Assembly (NCBI GenBank): GCA_025175895.1
Contig: CM046000.1
Span: 97,138,753 to 97,202,752 of the forward strand
Source of the DNA: Wurfbainia villosa
Taxonomy: Eukaryota; Streptophyta; Magnoliopsida; Zingiberales; Zingiberaceae
Direction: 5' to 3'
Length of the DNA: 64,000 nucleotides
Under the pieces are notes generated by a model. The model was given only the letters and a program-made list of their open reading frames with translations, was not told the origin of the DNA and made no database searches. A program made the translations under genes and the position numbers. Positions 48,931 to 60,621 of this stretch are shown here, one piece after another (position 1 is the stretch's first letter; every line of letters starts with the position of its first letter).

Positions 48931-49474
48931 CCTGAAATCAAAACACAACATGAACAAAAATAAAAAAAAAAATACTATAAACTAAATTGAAAAGATTCGA
49001 AAGGAAAACTTGGGTTGCCTCTCAAAAAGCTCTTGTTTACGATCGTAAGCTCGACCCCTAAAGCTCGTGGTTTTTAAATCTTTCTCGTGGAGGAAGATTA
49101 TACTTCCTAACTTTTTTATTTCTGGCCCTTGGCCCTCCATCCTCTCAAAGATTCATTATGTCTCATAAATCTTACTTGTGTCTCTTACTTGTGGTGGGGT
49201 AAGATACTTGCTATCTCTAGCCCTTGGTCCTTCATCGAATACACTCATCTTCAAAGGGTTGTCAAGAGGTTGTTCATGGTATTCTACTTTTCCTACTAGC
49301 TATAAACAATCTATCTTGCAACAAATATCAATTATCAAAGAGGTTTTAATATCAATCACTATGTCTTTTATGGTGTCAAAGAAAGGCTTCTCTGAATCCT
49401 AGAGGCTCGGAGGTAGTTGAATTAAAGCAATGCAATCCTCAAGTTCCTCTTTACGTAGTGTTTGGATAGGTATA

Positions 49475-51467
49475 TGATAACTGCCATTTTGTTGTATTAT
49501 TTTGGTCCTTAATATCACTGTTTTTATCCTCTTGAGTGATTTATTATTGATTATTTGTATGTTTTATGAGTTTGGATTCATTTTGGACCTTTTTGTAAAT
49601 TCTCCTATATTTTGGACTTATTTGCGAATGTTATCTTTATTTGTAGGAGATCGAGATGAGCCACTGGACTAGACTCAAGTTAGATCAAATATGGCTTCAT
49701 GGGGTCGTAATGGACATTTCAAAATGATTTAATCTGAGCCCTTCATCCAGATTAGAAGGCAAATCAAATCAAGGGTTCATATCTGAGCATTATAGACCGT
49801 CCGAAGAAAATGATTGATTCTGAGCCATCCATCTGGATCTGGAGCGATCCGGCCCGTACATTAAGATCTACACGTCTTGGCCGTTCATCCGGACCGTTGG
49901 ATCGTGATTATACCTTCAGACGGATCAGATCCGTCCATTGCAAATCAGACTGATTTCAGCCGTTGGATGGAGCAGCCTAATTAAGCAGTTAATATATCAT
50001 CAAGCCCTAGCTTCAAATGGACAACTGGGATCAGATGAAGCTCAGATCGGACTGCTCAAAGAATTCATTTAATAAAACCTAACTTTCCTACACTCCACAG
50101 AATCGGTAGAAGGAGCTCGACAGATCTCGTTGCGCGGCGGCGGTCTTCCTCGCGGCGCGGCACGGCTTCTTCCGCTGGCCGTCGGCGGCGGGATTGCACA
50201 GCAGCCGGGCGACGCCAGTAGAAGCGGATCACGCAGAACTTCACCCGCAGCGTCTTCTTCCTCGTGGCGACGGCGACATCCATTCCGTTCTTGCCGAGCG
50301 GCGGATCGCACAGGCTCGCCGCGGCATGAGGTCCTTCCATTTCGCGACGGCGGCGAGAACTCGAGCCGAGGCGTTTTCCCCATTTCCACGCTAGCGCAGT
50401 CTTCTTCCCACGTCCGGCATGGCGATCCCAGCTCCTTCCGGCGACCTTTCCTCCGGCAATGACGATGATCCCAAAGAGCCTCGGCGGACGATTAGATGCC
50501 GTGATTCGGACAGCTAGTTGGAAGAGGGGCAAGCGTGCGATTCCGGCGAGTACACCCTTCACCGGCGTTCACTCCATTCCGGCGGCTGGGAAAGGCCTTT
50601 CCATCTCGCCGGAGCCACCCACAAGCTGCGCCGGTTTAGGACAGCTCCATCTCCACCGGTGAAGGTCCCTTTCACTGTTCCGGCGATTCCATTCCTTCCG
50701 GCGACCGGGATTAGGCCGCACCGCTTCGACATTCCATCCACTAGCTACCGGGACTAGGAGCTCCGCCATCCACAGCCGCCGGAGCAGTGTTCACATTCCT
50801 CCGCATTCAGCTCTTTGCCGCGGTGCCGGGATTAGGACCGCATCCGTAATCCATCGACGGAGGGGTTGTTCGGTTTATTGTCGCCATCGTGGGGTTACCG
50901 ATTACTTATATTTGATTCAGTCCATTTAATTGGATATTTACTTTATCATGTTTGTTTTGTTACGGTTAATTTGTTATGTTATGTTGATCATGTTTAGGTT
51001 AGTTATCAATTAAAATTGTCCAATCCATGCATCGTATAGTGACAGTGCGGTGTCTGGTTGGAGTGCTTTCATTATTAGATTAGATTTCATTTACATTCGA
51101 CCAGTTGTCGTATAGTGACAGTGCGGTGTCTGGGCGAATTGCTTTCATTTATTGCATTTCGTTTATTGCAATTTTTAGTGACTGTTTGACTATCGTGGTC
51201 AGTAGTTGAATTGTTCACCTTTATTTCGTGATCATTGTACCGTATAGTGACAGTGCGGTGCGTGATTACTTACTTTTGCGCATTAGGATAGTTGCTTGTT
51301 ACTTATTATTTGGTAGTTAGATTTACTTCTTGCATGTTTGTTTTTGATTTTGCATTTTAATTGTTTTGATAACTGTAAAAACCCCCAGTGTTTACTTCTG
51401 TTTAAAAACAAACGTCCAGCCATTAGGTTCGTTGGGAGATGACCCGAGTCAGTCCTATACTGCATTA
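49475..51467 (+). mobile_element. Plus-strand solo LTR inside the Athila-like gag region
   Basis: Starts TGATAACTGCCATTTTG, an Athila/Tat-type LTR start, and ends ACTGCATTA. The TSD is GTATA at 49470-49474 and 51468-51472. Removing it joins a minus-strand reading frame (PPNYT on one side, YPNTT on the other), which supports the boundaries. Inside are a GC-rich leader (50100-50870) and three copies of CGTATAGTGACAGTGCGGTG (from about 51028, 51110 and 51239). Coding-like frames in the leader are attributed to composition. It ends in TA rather than the usual CA. Confidence 0.8.
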
Positions 51468-51965
51468 GTATAGTTAGGGGGTTCGGTAAATAATTTGGGA
51501 ACGGTATTGCGACAATTCATTAACTGTTCTATCAGTATACCTCCTTCACTTTTCGCATCACCCTCGTTCCCCTTAGGTTCCTCTAGAATTTTGCCATTCC
51601 TTAAAGTTGTAACATCGTAATCTTCAATAGGATTAGTCTCGGTGATATGTGCAATCTGAGTTTCAAGCATCTTGGTTTGGTTAAATTGTCCCCTTAAGTT
51701 GCTTGATCGACTCGTCAGTGGACAAATGTAGCTGTCAGAAGTCTTCATTTGCTTGAGCTTGTTGTACCATAAAATTTTCCAGCATGTTTTCTAGCCTATA
51801 CATCAATGGCTCCTAGAATTCAGGGTGATGAGTGAATGAATATTGATTATCTTGCGGTTGTTGGTTGGCATCCAATTGTTGCCGAGGCCAAGATTTAAGC
51901 ATTATGGGGCAATTGTCAGGGATATATCCTTCATCACAAATCTCACCATAAAGATTAGAATAGAT
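51468..51965 (-). pseudogene. Athila-like Gag, C-terminal part
   Basis: The minus strand encodes IYSNLYGEICDEGYIPDNCP, a zinc-knuckle-like Cys stretch, then after a Gln-rich region NQTKMLETQIAHI and DVTTLRNGKIL. This is the arrangement seen after the Cys motif of Athila Gag (from memory: QLA... and LRSGK). Several stops. The frame continues upstream at 62572 once the nested solo LTR and TG-B are removed, where it reads YTKIDALSRRIDQFNVVIY. Confidence 0.7.
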
Positions 51966-53252
51966 TGTTAGGAACGACATCGCGCTCGAGGAAGAGGGGG
52001 GGGTATAGCGATTCCGAAACTCAATCATCAATTTCATTTGTGCTCGTCTACAATATTGTTATATGCAGCGGAAACAACACATAACTAAAAAGAACACAAA
52101 ACAAGCATATGCCACCTCGATTTTTATGTGGTTCAGAATCTCTGATTCCTACTTCACGACCACATGTTTCTTTACGAGGAGATGCAACCAAATATGAAAT
52201 ATACAAAGAAATGAAAGAACAAGAATCAAAATGTTTTACACGATTGTGATCTTGCTTGCTTTGGGATGCCTTGGAAGGTTTGAAATGCAGCAGCAAATCC
52301 CTTTCAAAGTCTCCAAGAATCGACACCTTCAATTCACCTTGAAACCCTTTTTAATTATAGGATTCTCATCTAGTTGATTTTTGTCTACCAGTCGACGGAC
52401 CTTACCCCTAGTCTACTGGTCAATCGATCATTGTTCTCTAATGACATAATCCGTTTCAAATTTTGACCTGCTACAGTGCACCAGTCGACTGGTATAAGTC
52501 ACTAGTCGATTGGTAAGCTTCGATCAAACTAGCTGAGTTAGAAACATTTTATTTATTAAATTTGTCATTTCAAGTACCCCTAGTCGATCAGTCGACTTCT
52601 AAAATCCATTAGTCAACTATCAAATATTCTGTGTGGTTTTGGATAGAAAGCACTATTCACATGCTAAAAATACTATAGCAGTCGACTGGTTATTGTAGTA
52701 GCCGACTATAATGTAGTAATCGAATGGGGGTACTGTAGCAGTTGACTACTATTGTTCACAGTCGACTGGTTATTATAGCAGTCGAGTTTAAACTCAATGA
52801 TGCTTGAACAATAACACTAGTTGACTGATACCTCAGTCTCAGTATAATTTCAAGCCAACTCTCGCTTCACCTGATATCCGATTGACCTTAACCTATCAAG
52901 ACTTTTCTCGTTCAACATCCGATCACTCTTGATCTGTCAGAACCTTCCTTGCCTAGCATTCGGTCAACTGTGACCTACCAGGACTTCCCTTGCAAAGCAC
53001 GATCGCCTTGACTTGTTAAGACTTCACTTGCCAAGTACGGTCACTATGACTTGTTGGGACTTCACTTACCTAGTCATCCGACCACCTTGACTTACCAGAA
53101 CTTCACTTGCCCAGTCATTTGGTCACCTTGATCTGTCATGACTTCATTTGCCTAGTCATTCGGTCATAGTGACCTACTAGGACTTTCTATCACTAAAGAT
53201 CTGGTCCTCCTTGACCTATTTGAACTTTCCTTGCCTAGCATCTGGTCTCTAG

Positions 53253-54679
53253 TGTAGAATATTTGATGCCGCTAGAGGGGGGGGGTGAATAGCGTTTGAC
53301 CATTCATAGATGGAATTCGATCGCGTGTTCGTCTCTACAATTTCGTTAGTGCGTAGCGGAAATAGATATGATACAATAACAAAATATGCAAACACGAGTA
53401 TGTAACGTGGTTCGAAACCGCACGGTTCCTACTCCACGGATCGAGCTCTACGAGCTCTAGTGATGCACACGCAATCACTAATAAACACTCCTTCTCGAAA
53501 CAATCCGGAGGTGGAGAAACCTCGTACAATAATGATTACAACAATAATCAAAGAGATACAAGCAAATACGATAATGAAATACAAATGCAAGTAAAGGAAA
53601 AACACTTTACAAAAGCTTTTGATTGCTTGATCTTTGATTGCCTTGAACTAGGTTTGAAGGACTGGAAAGCACCAACTTCCCCGCTTCAATTTCGCCCAAG
53701 AAAATCGCTATCTTTTCCTCCATCACGAGCTCCTTTTATAGCTTCAACCTGTGCTGGAAAAGGTCGATCAGTCGACTGCTCGGGACCATCAGTCGACTGA
53801 TCACACTGTTGCTGTGAGACAACGGTGTAATCCACGCTGGAAAAATCCAACGGCTAGGATATCAGTCGACTGATCATGAGCATCAGTCGACTGATGAGCC
53901 ATCACTCGACTGCTCGTCCCAGCAGTCGAGTGAGACTCCACTCTGTGCCCTGATATCCGAGCATCAGTCGATTGATGAGCCATATCAGTCAACTGCTCGT
54001 CCAATCAGTCGATTGCCCATCAATGGCAGTCGACTGCTAGGGAAATTTCCACAGTCAAACCCTAGTTGACTACGCCAGTCGACTGCCACATGGCACCAGT
54101 CGACTGACACACCTCAAATATGAGGTTTTAGCTCAAGTATGGTGCCCCCATACTTGCTAGACCACCCTTAGCCTAGACCTAAGCCTTCTAGCCACCTCCA
54201 TCAGCCTTACGCATCTCGGATCCCTCCAAGTCATCCATGACTTATTCATCCATCGCGCTAGCCTTCAGGTGCTTCCATCGGCTATGTCATGCTAACGGTG
54301 TCTACACCGCCAAGGCACATTGGACTTATGCCGCCAAGACTCCCGCTTGGACTTTACGCCGCCAACCATTGGACTTATGCTGCCAAGACTCCCGCTTGGA
54401 CTTTACGCCGCCAATATCAAACCCCTTGGACTTCAAATGCCAAGACTCAAGCTTGGACTTTCCCTTGCCAACCCATGTTGGACTTTCCATTTGCCAAGAC
54501 CCATGCTTGGACTTTTCTCAAATGCCAAGTGTCCCACTTGGACTTCCCATGCCAAGTACTCAAGACTTGGACTTTCCCATGACAATTACATTGTCATATA
54601 TTTTTGTCGAAACATCAAAACATCACTCGAGTCAAACTTGAGTTCTGGTCAATCGTGACCTGGGTCGATTGCACCAACA
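53253..54679 (-). repeat. TG-B 3' LTR
   Basis: Contains, in LTR order, the GTCCAAG sub-repeats (54330-54600), seven perfect CAGTCGACTG palindromes plus variants (53770-54110), a TATA box TATAAAAGGA (complement of 53731-53740), a leader, and the poly-C tract before the end. Confidence 0.93.
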
Positions 54680-56440
54680 ATCTCCCCCTTTTTGATGTTT
54701 GACAAAAACCAAACAAATCATTTGAGTTAGACCACTAACTCAAGTCTCTTACCAATTATTCCAAATTGGTAATCTTAAATGTTCTCCCCCAAACATTCTC
54801 CCCCTTTTTGACTAACATCAAAAAGGTCTTCTCTCCAAGGAGGTCAATGTCTCATGTCCCAAAGAGATCTTACAATCTCCCCCTTGGTCCAAAAATACCT
54901 AGGATGCCTATCATCTTCTTAGTTATAAGTCCCATATCACTCAAGAGAGGCAATCCTATACACTCTCCCAATTTCCAAATTGGGTTTCTAAAAATCCATC
55001 AATTTTCCCAATTGATAACCTTTTCCCCTTCAAGAAGAAAGAAAAACACATCAATCACTCCAAGATGGATACCTCCCCCTAAAGGCTTGCTCCCCCTTGA
55101 CCATTGCACCAACAATGTCCTTGGGAAATCCCTAAGCCAATAGGAACTCTAAACCATCAAAATTAAGGTTAAAAATTCAACATTGAACTTTCCAACACCT
55201 TAACATTGATACAAACCCTAAACAACTCTCCTAATCAATATTCAATGGATTTTCACCCTTCATCATGCTTCCCAAAGCATATCCTAGGGTTAGGAGTGGT
55301 TAGGGACCTTAACCGCAGCCGAAATCGGGTTAAACAAACTTAGTTTCAAATCGGATTATCGATCGACTGTTACCATCGACTACCGACTGATGTTTATCAC
55401 CGATCGGCACGGCAAATCGAGTGATACTTTCGCAATGAGTCCAAGCAGCGCCCATCACCGATCGCATCAGAGAGGCAATGATCGATAATCAAAACCTGAT
55501 TTTTAGAAATCAGACTTGACTTTTGGAAATTCATAAGTAATTCTACGTAAATCAAAAAATCACGAAACTTGATACGTATATTACTTATCATACATACAAT
55601 CAGTGAAAAATTTTGGAAAAATATTTTTATCATTGAAATAGGAGATTGGTACAAAGTTCAAAAACTATTAAAACTTTAAAATTTTTGGTCCACTTTGTAT
55701 CAACTTCTACAATGATGATGGCTATCAAAAGATAGATTTCACCAAAGTTTTCTAAATTGATTTTAAAATATTTTTGAAAACCTATTTTGAACCATGATTT
55801 ATTGGCTAAATATACATAACTTGTATATTAGCTTTTCTTATGATTCTTAGTGATTATTGAAATAAGTTAAGTTCATCTAGATGCACTATCTATGCACCTT
55901 GAACCTAACTTATTATCCTAACATCTCACATGTATCTAGGGTGCATAAGTACACATACATGTCAATTGGATGGGAGATGTGGATTTTGGTTCATTTAATC
56001 TAGGTTTTCATGCATTTCCTAGGCAACCCTACTTGATTCCCTTATAAATGGGACTTCAAGTCATGCCATTGTCCTTAGTTCAATTTTAATCAATTTAATG
56101 CATGAAATGATCATGGCATAAAGATAGCAATAATTAAGCAGGACCAATGATCATGATGTCATGACATGTGATATAATCTAAAACAACATGACATCTAGAA
56201 TAATTCTAAACAATGACATGACATGTTATATGATAAGATGAACTTTCATGTCATGTCATGATATAGCAATTTTAATAAACTAATACATTAATACAAATAC
56301 ACACTCAAACACACATGATTTTCACAAACAGAAATTTCATTTAATTTAAAAGATTTCAATTTTTTTTACATCCAAAATGGAGATTTGATATGCTCAATCT
56401 CACTACAAAAATTGAAAAACAAAAAAAAAATCTAACAATC
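54680..56440 (-). other. Non-coding 3' region of TG-B
   Basis: Begins with the polypurine tract. Homologous to TG-A 42330-43660. No ORF; repeated CATGACATG-like stretches at 56110-56260. Confidence 0.8.
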
Positions 56441-56447
56441 TCTAAAT

Positions 56448-57657
56448 CTAGTCGTCTGCAGGAGGTGGCGGTGGAGGAGGCTGCTGGCTCAAAGTCCAAG
56501 CCCGCATCATCTCATACAAATCGAGCTGACGCTGCTCGATACGACTCTGGGACTCTGTAATCTGCATGTATCGCTCCTCCATCCGACCAAGACATGCGCC
56601 CATGGATGCTTGGCCTACTAAGAGCTCTATCAGTCTAGAGTCGACTGTCTGCTGATAGTCCTGGAATCTGGACTCACCGCCAAGACGATCGATGGACCCG
56701 CCCGATGCATCGCCGGCAATGATCCTCCTCATCAGTGGCGTCTACATCCTCATAGTCCTCTGCCGCATCTCTGGGTACCAGAGGAGGCTCTCTGTGTGCC
56801 CTGGGTGGTGGTCGAGGCGCCAACTCCATCTGTCCAGGCCCCATCCGCAGCTTCGCTAACGAGAAGTTGCGAATCGATATGCAGTCGTACACCTCAGAGA
56901 GCGCTCTCAGAGAACCCCTGTGAATGTTGATGCCTACTGACTCTAGCCATGCTGTGATAATGTGACCATATGACATATGCACTTTCCCTTGTATAGGGGA
57001 AATGAAATGCACTATGCAATGAAACATGTTTAGGGCAAAGTTTATGTCTAACCTATTATGCATGGCGTATAGTAGAAAGAGATGGGGAGGCCGAATCTTG
57101 GCCAGACCCCGAGTGACGATAGGAAGAAAACACCCAACAATGACCTTGTAGAGTACATTGTCAGGTGCAGATAACTCACTAATAGGGAATAAATTCTGGG
57201 CCGATGGATGAGGATGACCAAAAATATGCTCATGCATGGAGTCTAAAGAAATGCGGTCAAATGGCTCGGGTAAAGGAGCATCAAAGGTGGGGTAAAAGAT
57301 GAAGGTGTCATCCGAGGGCTTACACTCGAGAAACTCCTGCAGTATCGCAGGAGTGAACTCTAAATCGCGTTTTGCAACGCGAGTAGTGTAGGTAGGGCCA
57401 TCGTCTACCTTCTTTAGGTTCTGATAAAATTCCTTAAGAAGGTCATCATTAATGGGATGTGTGCATAAGACAATTTTTATGAGATGATAGTATGCAAATA
57501 AGTCCATGACATCACTACAGTAGCGATTGAAAAAGTCCCTATCGATGTACCTAACCAACATAGGTTGGTACAATCGAGATTCACCCTCGGGTGGATCATT
57601 CCTACGGGCTCTCATATTATGAATGCAATGTAATGATATGACATGCAAGGACAACAA
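56448..57657 (-). pseudogene. TG-B ORF2: Transposase_32-like ('putative plant transposon protein'), one frameshift
   Basis: A 327-codon frame (57657-56674), then a 94-codon frame in another phase (56732-56448) that reads naturally as its continuation, so a one-base indel near 56715-56735 probably splits one protein of about 400 residues. The likely start is one of the early Met codons (MRARRNDPPEGES near 57612). Recognisable for the family: LLKEFYQNLKK, TTRVAKRDLEFTPAILQEFL, then LFLLYAMHNRLDINFALNMF and SYGHIITAWLESVGI. The C-terminal part has a Pro-rich linker, an acidic stretch, a probable coiled coil (LGRMEERYMQITESQSRIEQ) and seven prolines before PADD. The function of this plant domain family is not established; no catalytic residues are evident. 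It is in the same orientation as gag. Confidence 0.75.
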
Positions 57658-57659
57658 TA

Positions 57660-58350
57660 CATGATTAGATAAAAATAAATTACAATGGAAAAGAAAATTA
57701 GGGTTTTGGGTAAGAAATTTTTTACTTAGGTGCCATTTGGAGGTGTGACGAGGGAATGCTCAGATATTGCTGAGGGGGTCACCGGAAAGTTCACCGGAGG
57801 ACTTAGACGCCGGAACCCTAATCGGAAACGGGAAACAAACCCTGGAAATGAGTGAACTAACGCTTTAGATAAGTGAAAAATGCAAGAAGAGGGGCTTAGC
57901 TATCAAACCTAAAAGCTTGGGTGGCTGGCACGACCGGAAGTACTGGTCGGAGAAGAGGATGGCGATCGGAGAGGAGAGAAAGAACGAGAGCTTCGCGTGA
58001 AGACGCCGAACCCTAGCGGTTCGGCGTTATAAAATCGTGACGCCAGTCGATTGATGTGCAATATCAGTCGACTGATCGCGGCTTATTAACGGGTTTACCG
58101 AACCGGCAGTCGACTAATCCGGCTCGGCAATCGATCAACCTTCGACATACAGCGTGCTATAACATCGATCGATGCGGCTCATCACGACCGGTGTTGTCAC
58201 CACTGATCGATCGCGAGCACTCGACCGATGCCCCTCACCCTCCCTGAACAGTACCATCACGATCGGTGATGTTCAGCGATCGAGTCCTGCGCCAGACTCG
58301 GATCGCCGGATGCATCGATCGCACTATCTGATGTGATCATCAATCGATAA
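57660..58350 (-). promoter_or_regulatory. LTR-like promoter module upstream of ORF2
   Basis: In transcript order: a palindrome-rich stretch (58350-58040) with CGATCG-type sites, then CAGTCGACTG-type sites, a TATA-like TTTATAAC at about 58028-58036, and a GC-richer leader (about 57760-58020) up to ORF2. This repeats the order palindromes-TATA-leader of the TG LTRs. Promoter activity is inferred from layout only. Confidence 0.4.
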
Positions 58351-58993
58351 TCGTATCGATCGATATTTGATTTCCTGTTCTGAAATTCAGAAAATCTCGA
58401 TTTCTTCATCTAAATTATTCCATCTTATCATGTTTAATCTTGTATATCGAACATATTGATGTTACACTTATATTCATGTATTCGTTAATGTATTTTAATG
58501 TTTTATTCCATTTTGGCAAACATTAACATCCAATGATTTTCAAATCCTAACATCTCACCCTTTCTAAGTGTTGAAATACACAATCAAGGTAAAAGACTTG
58601 TTTTGTGAGATGCAATCCATCCTAGACATTCCTTCCATGCAAACACATGGTGAAACATATGAAGTATGGTAAGTACAAGACATCAAGTTGTGTGGCACTT
58701 GAGTATCACTCTAGATGTTACTTTTACATCTTCAACACACTTCTCTTGATACATGAACTTCTAAAGTGTGCTAACAATCAAAGTTACACACTATGACCTC
58801 TAAATCTAGATTGTGCCAATTTTATTGATTTTCATGTTTTCAAGAAATATATTGACACATCCTAAAATCCTTTAGGATTAAGGCTCAAATGTATTTCCAA
58901 GGTAACTATAACCTTGAAAATAACCTAAAGTGCCACCTTTACCATGGTTGAGTTAACTACTCATCCAATCATGGTTGGCACATTCTAACCCAT
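58351..58993 (-). other. Non-coding spacer between gag and ORF2
   Basis: 58770-58993 is homologous to the sequence after gag in TG-A (41826-42050). The remainder is specific to TG-B. No gene. Confidence 0.65.
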
Positions 58994-60553
58994 TTAACGT
59001 GAATCAATCACGTTCTTTGGAACCCAAAATCTATTTGAGCTCATTGAATTAATTAGGTATTCCTTAGGGATAACCTCCCTAGATACCTTCCTAATGACCC
59101 TCCTAGGCTTGATACCCTTGGTTATTGTGGTCTTATCTAGGTTGATTCTAGAGGTAACTCCCCTTGCAACCTTGGTCTTCCTAGACCTAGTTTGTATTCC
59201 ATAGTCAAATGGAACACAATGATAAGTCACCTTAGACTTAGGTTTGTGACCCAAACCTTTCTTGCCCTTGGTTGACATTTGTCTTTTGGGTCCTAGATGT
59301 TGACTTTGAGATCTTGACCCTTGACTTTGACCATTAGACCCTTGAAATTGATTTTGTAGCTTATTTAGGGTCTTTTCTAGTTTTTCAAGCCTTGACCTTA
59401 AGGCTTGGTTCTCTAATTCTAATTGCCCAAATGATTTTTGATTAGGTTTTTGGGCATTACAATTTACCTTAGACATATGTTTACCCTTATTGGAATTGAT
59501 ACCTAAATGATTTTCGATTTTCTTAATTGCTTTCTTAGGAATGACATTTCTAGGGACATTAGTCCCAAATTTCTCCTTCTTTGAAATAGATCTAGAGTTA
59601 TCATTCCTAGCATGCTTCGATTCATGAGTAATAGCAAAGTTATTTGAATTAATTCTAGCATGCTTTTGCTTAGAATTTAAGGAATGAGCATTATGAAAAT
59701 GTACCTTAGGGTTTGCCTTAGTAGCTCCCCCTACTTGTGATACTCCTTCTTAGGTCTTCTTGCTCCCCCTAGGACATTGATTTCGGTAATGTTTCGATTG
59801 CCGACATTTGAAGCAAATGATATGCTCCTTGTCTTTAGATGATGGGGAACCGGCATCCTTTGACTTTTGTTGACTTTTAGGCGCCGGAGGAGTCTTCTTA
59901 ACCTTCTTTGGGCACTTGCTCTTGTAGTGCCCATACTCCCTACACTCAAAACACAATATATGGATTTTATTTGAAATTGGAGTGTTTGAGTTACCTAGTT
60001 CGGTGGTGAGGGTCTCTTGAGCTTGTTCTTCCTCTTGACCGGATGAGGATGGTACTTCTTGTTGCTCCGGTGTTGAGGATGCTCTAATCTCCTCAATCCT
60101 AGAAGTGGATACTTCTTCCACCTCCTCTTCCACTGATTCGGAAGTTGATTCCCTATCAACCTCCGAATCCCCACTTTCTTGTGAGGATGAACTTTCTCCT
60201 TCTTGGGCCATGGATGGTTCTTTATGGAGCTTGGCTAAATTTTTCCATAGCTCCTTGGCGCCTTGAAATTCACCTAAACTAGACAAAATGTCATTAGGTA
60301 TTAAATCTTCTAAAAGCTTTATTACCTTGATTTCGGTCTTGAACTTGAGACGTTGCTCTCGTGTCCATTTCTTCAATTTCAAGACATTTCCATTTTTGTC
60401 CCGAGGAGGTTCAAAGCCTTCTACGAGGATGAACCAATCCTCTATATCCATCATCAAGAACGTCTCCATTCTTGTTCTCCACGCCCAAAAGTCTTCTCGA
60501 TCATATGGCGGTGGAGTGTTGATGTCCCATCCAAGCTTGTCTTGGAATTCCAT
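58994..60553 (-). pseudogene. TG-B Gag, intact except for one stop codon
   Basis: One continuous frame of 520 codons broken only by TAA at codon 268 (59750-59752), where TG-A has CAA: a single C-to-T change. MEFQDKLGWDINTPPPY and REDFWAWRTRMETFLMM are the DUF4219-like start; KELWKNLAKLHKEP is the UBN2-like end; then a Ser/Glu-rich acidic stretch and two complete CCHC knuckles, CFECREYGHYKSKC and CFKCRQSKHYRNQC (about 59790-59960). After the stop come a basic region, the coiled coil QLELENQALRSRLEKLEKTL (about 59420) and the tail SNRFWVPKNVIDSR. The ATG is about 55 nt after the primer-binding site. Assignment to the Ty1/copia SIRE/Maximus lineage rests on this layout and the LTR end. The first 267 residues alone could still make a Gag with both knuckles. 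Confidence 0.9.
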
Positions 60554-60607
60554 CTTCTTCCCTCTAGCCTTTTAGCTCCCGGCGGTTAATCCGTAGAAGA
60601 GCCCCGG

Positions 60608-60619
60608 GCTCTGATACCA
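60608..60619 (-). other. Primer-binding site of TG-B
   Basis: Minus strand TGGTATCAGAGC, identical to that of TG-A, 2 bp inside the 5' LTR. Confidence 0.92.
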
Positions 60620-60621
60620 AT

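Noticed and set aside
50065..50769. 165-codon minus frame and overlapping plus frames
   Set aside because: GC-rich leader of the solo LTR at 49475-51467; open in many frames, no domain.
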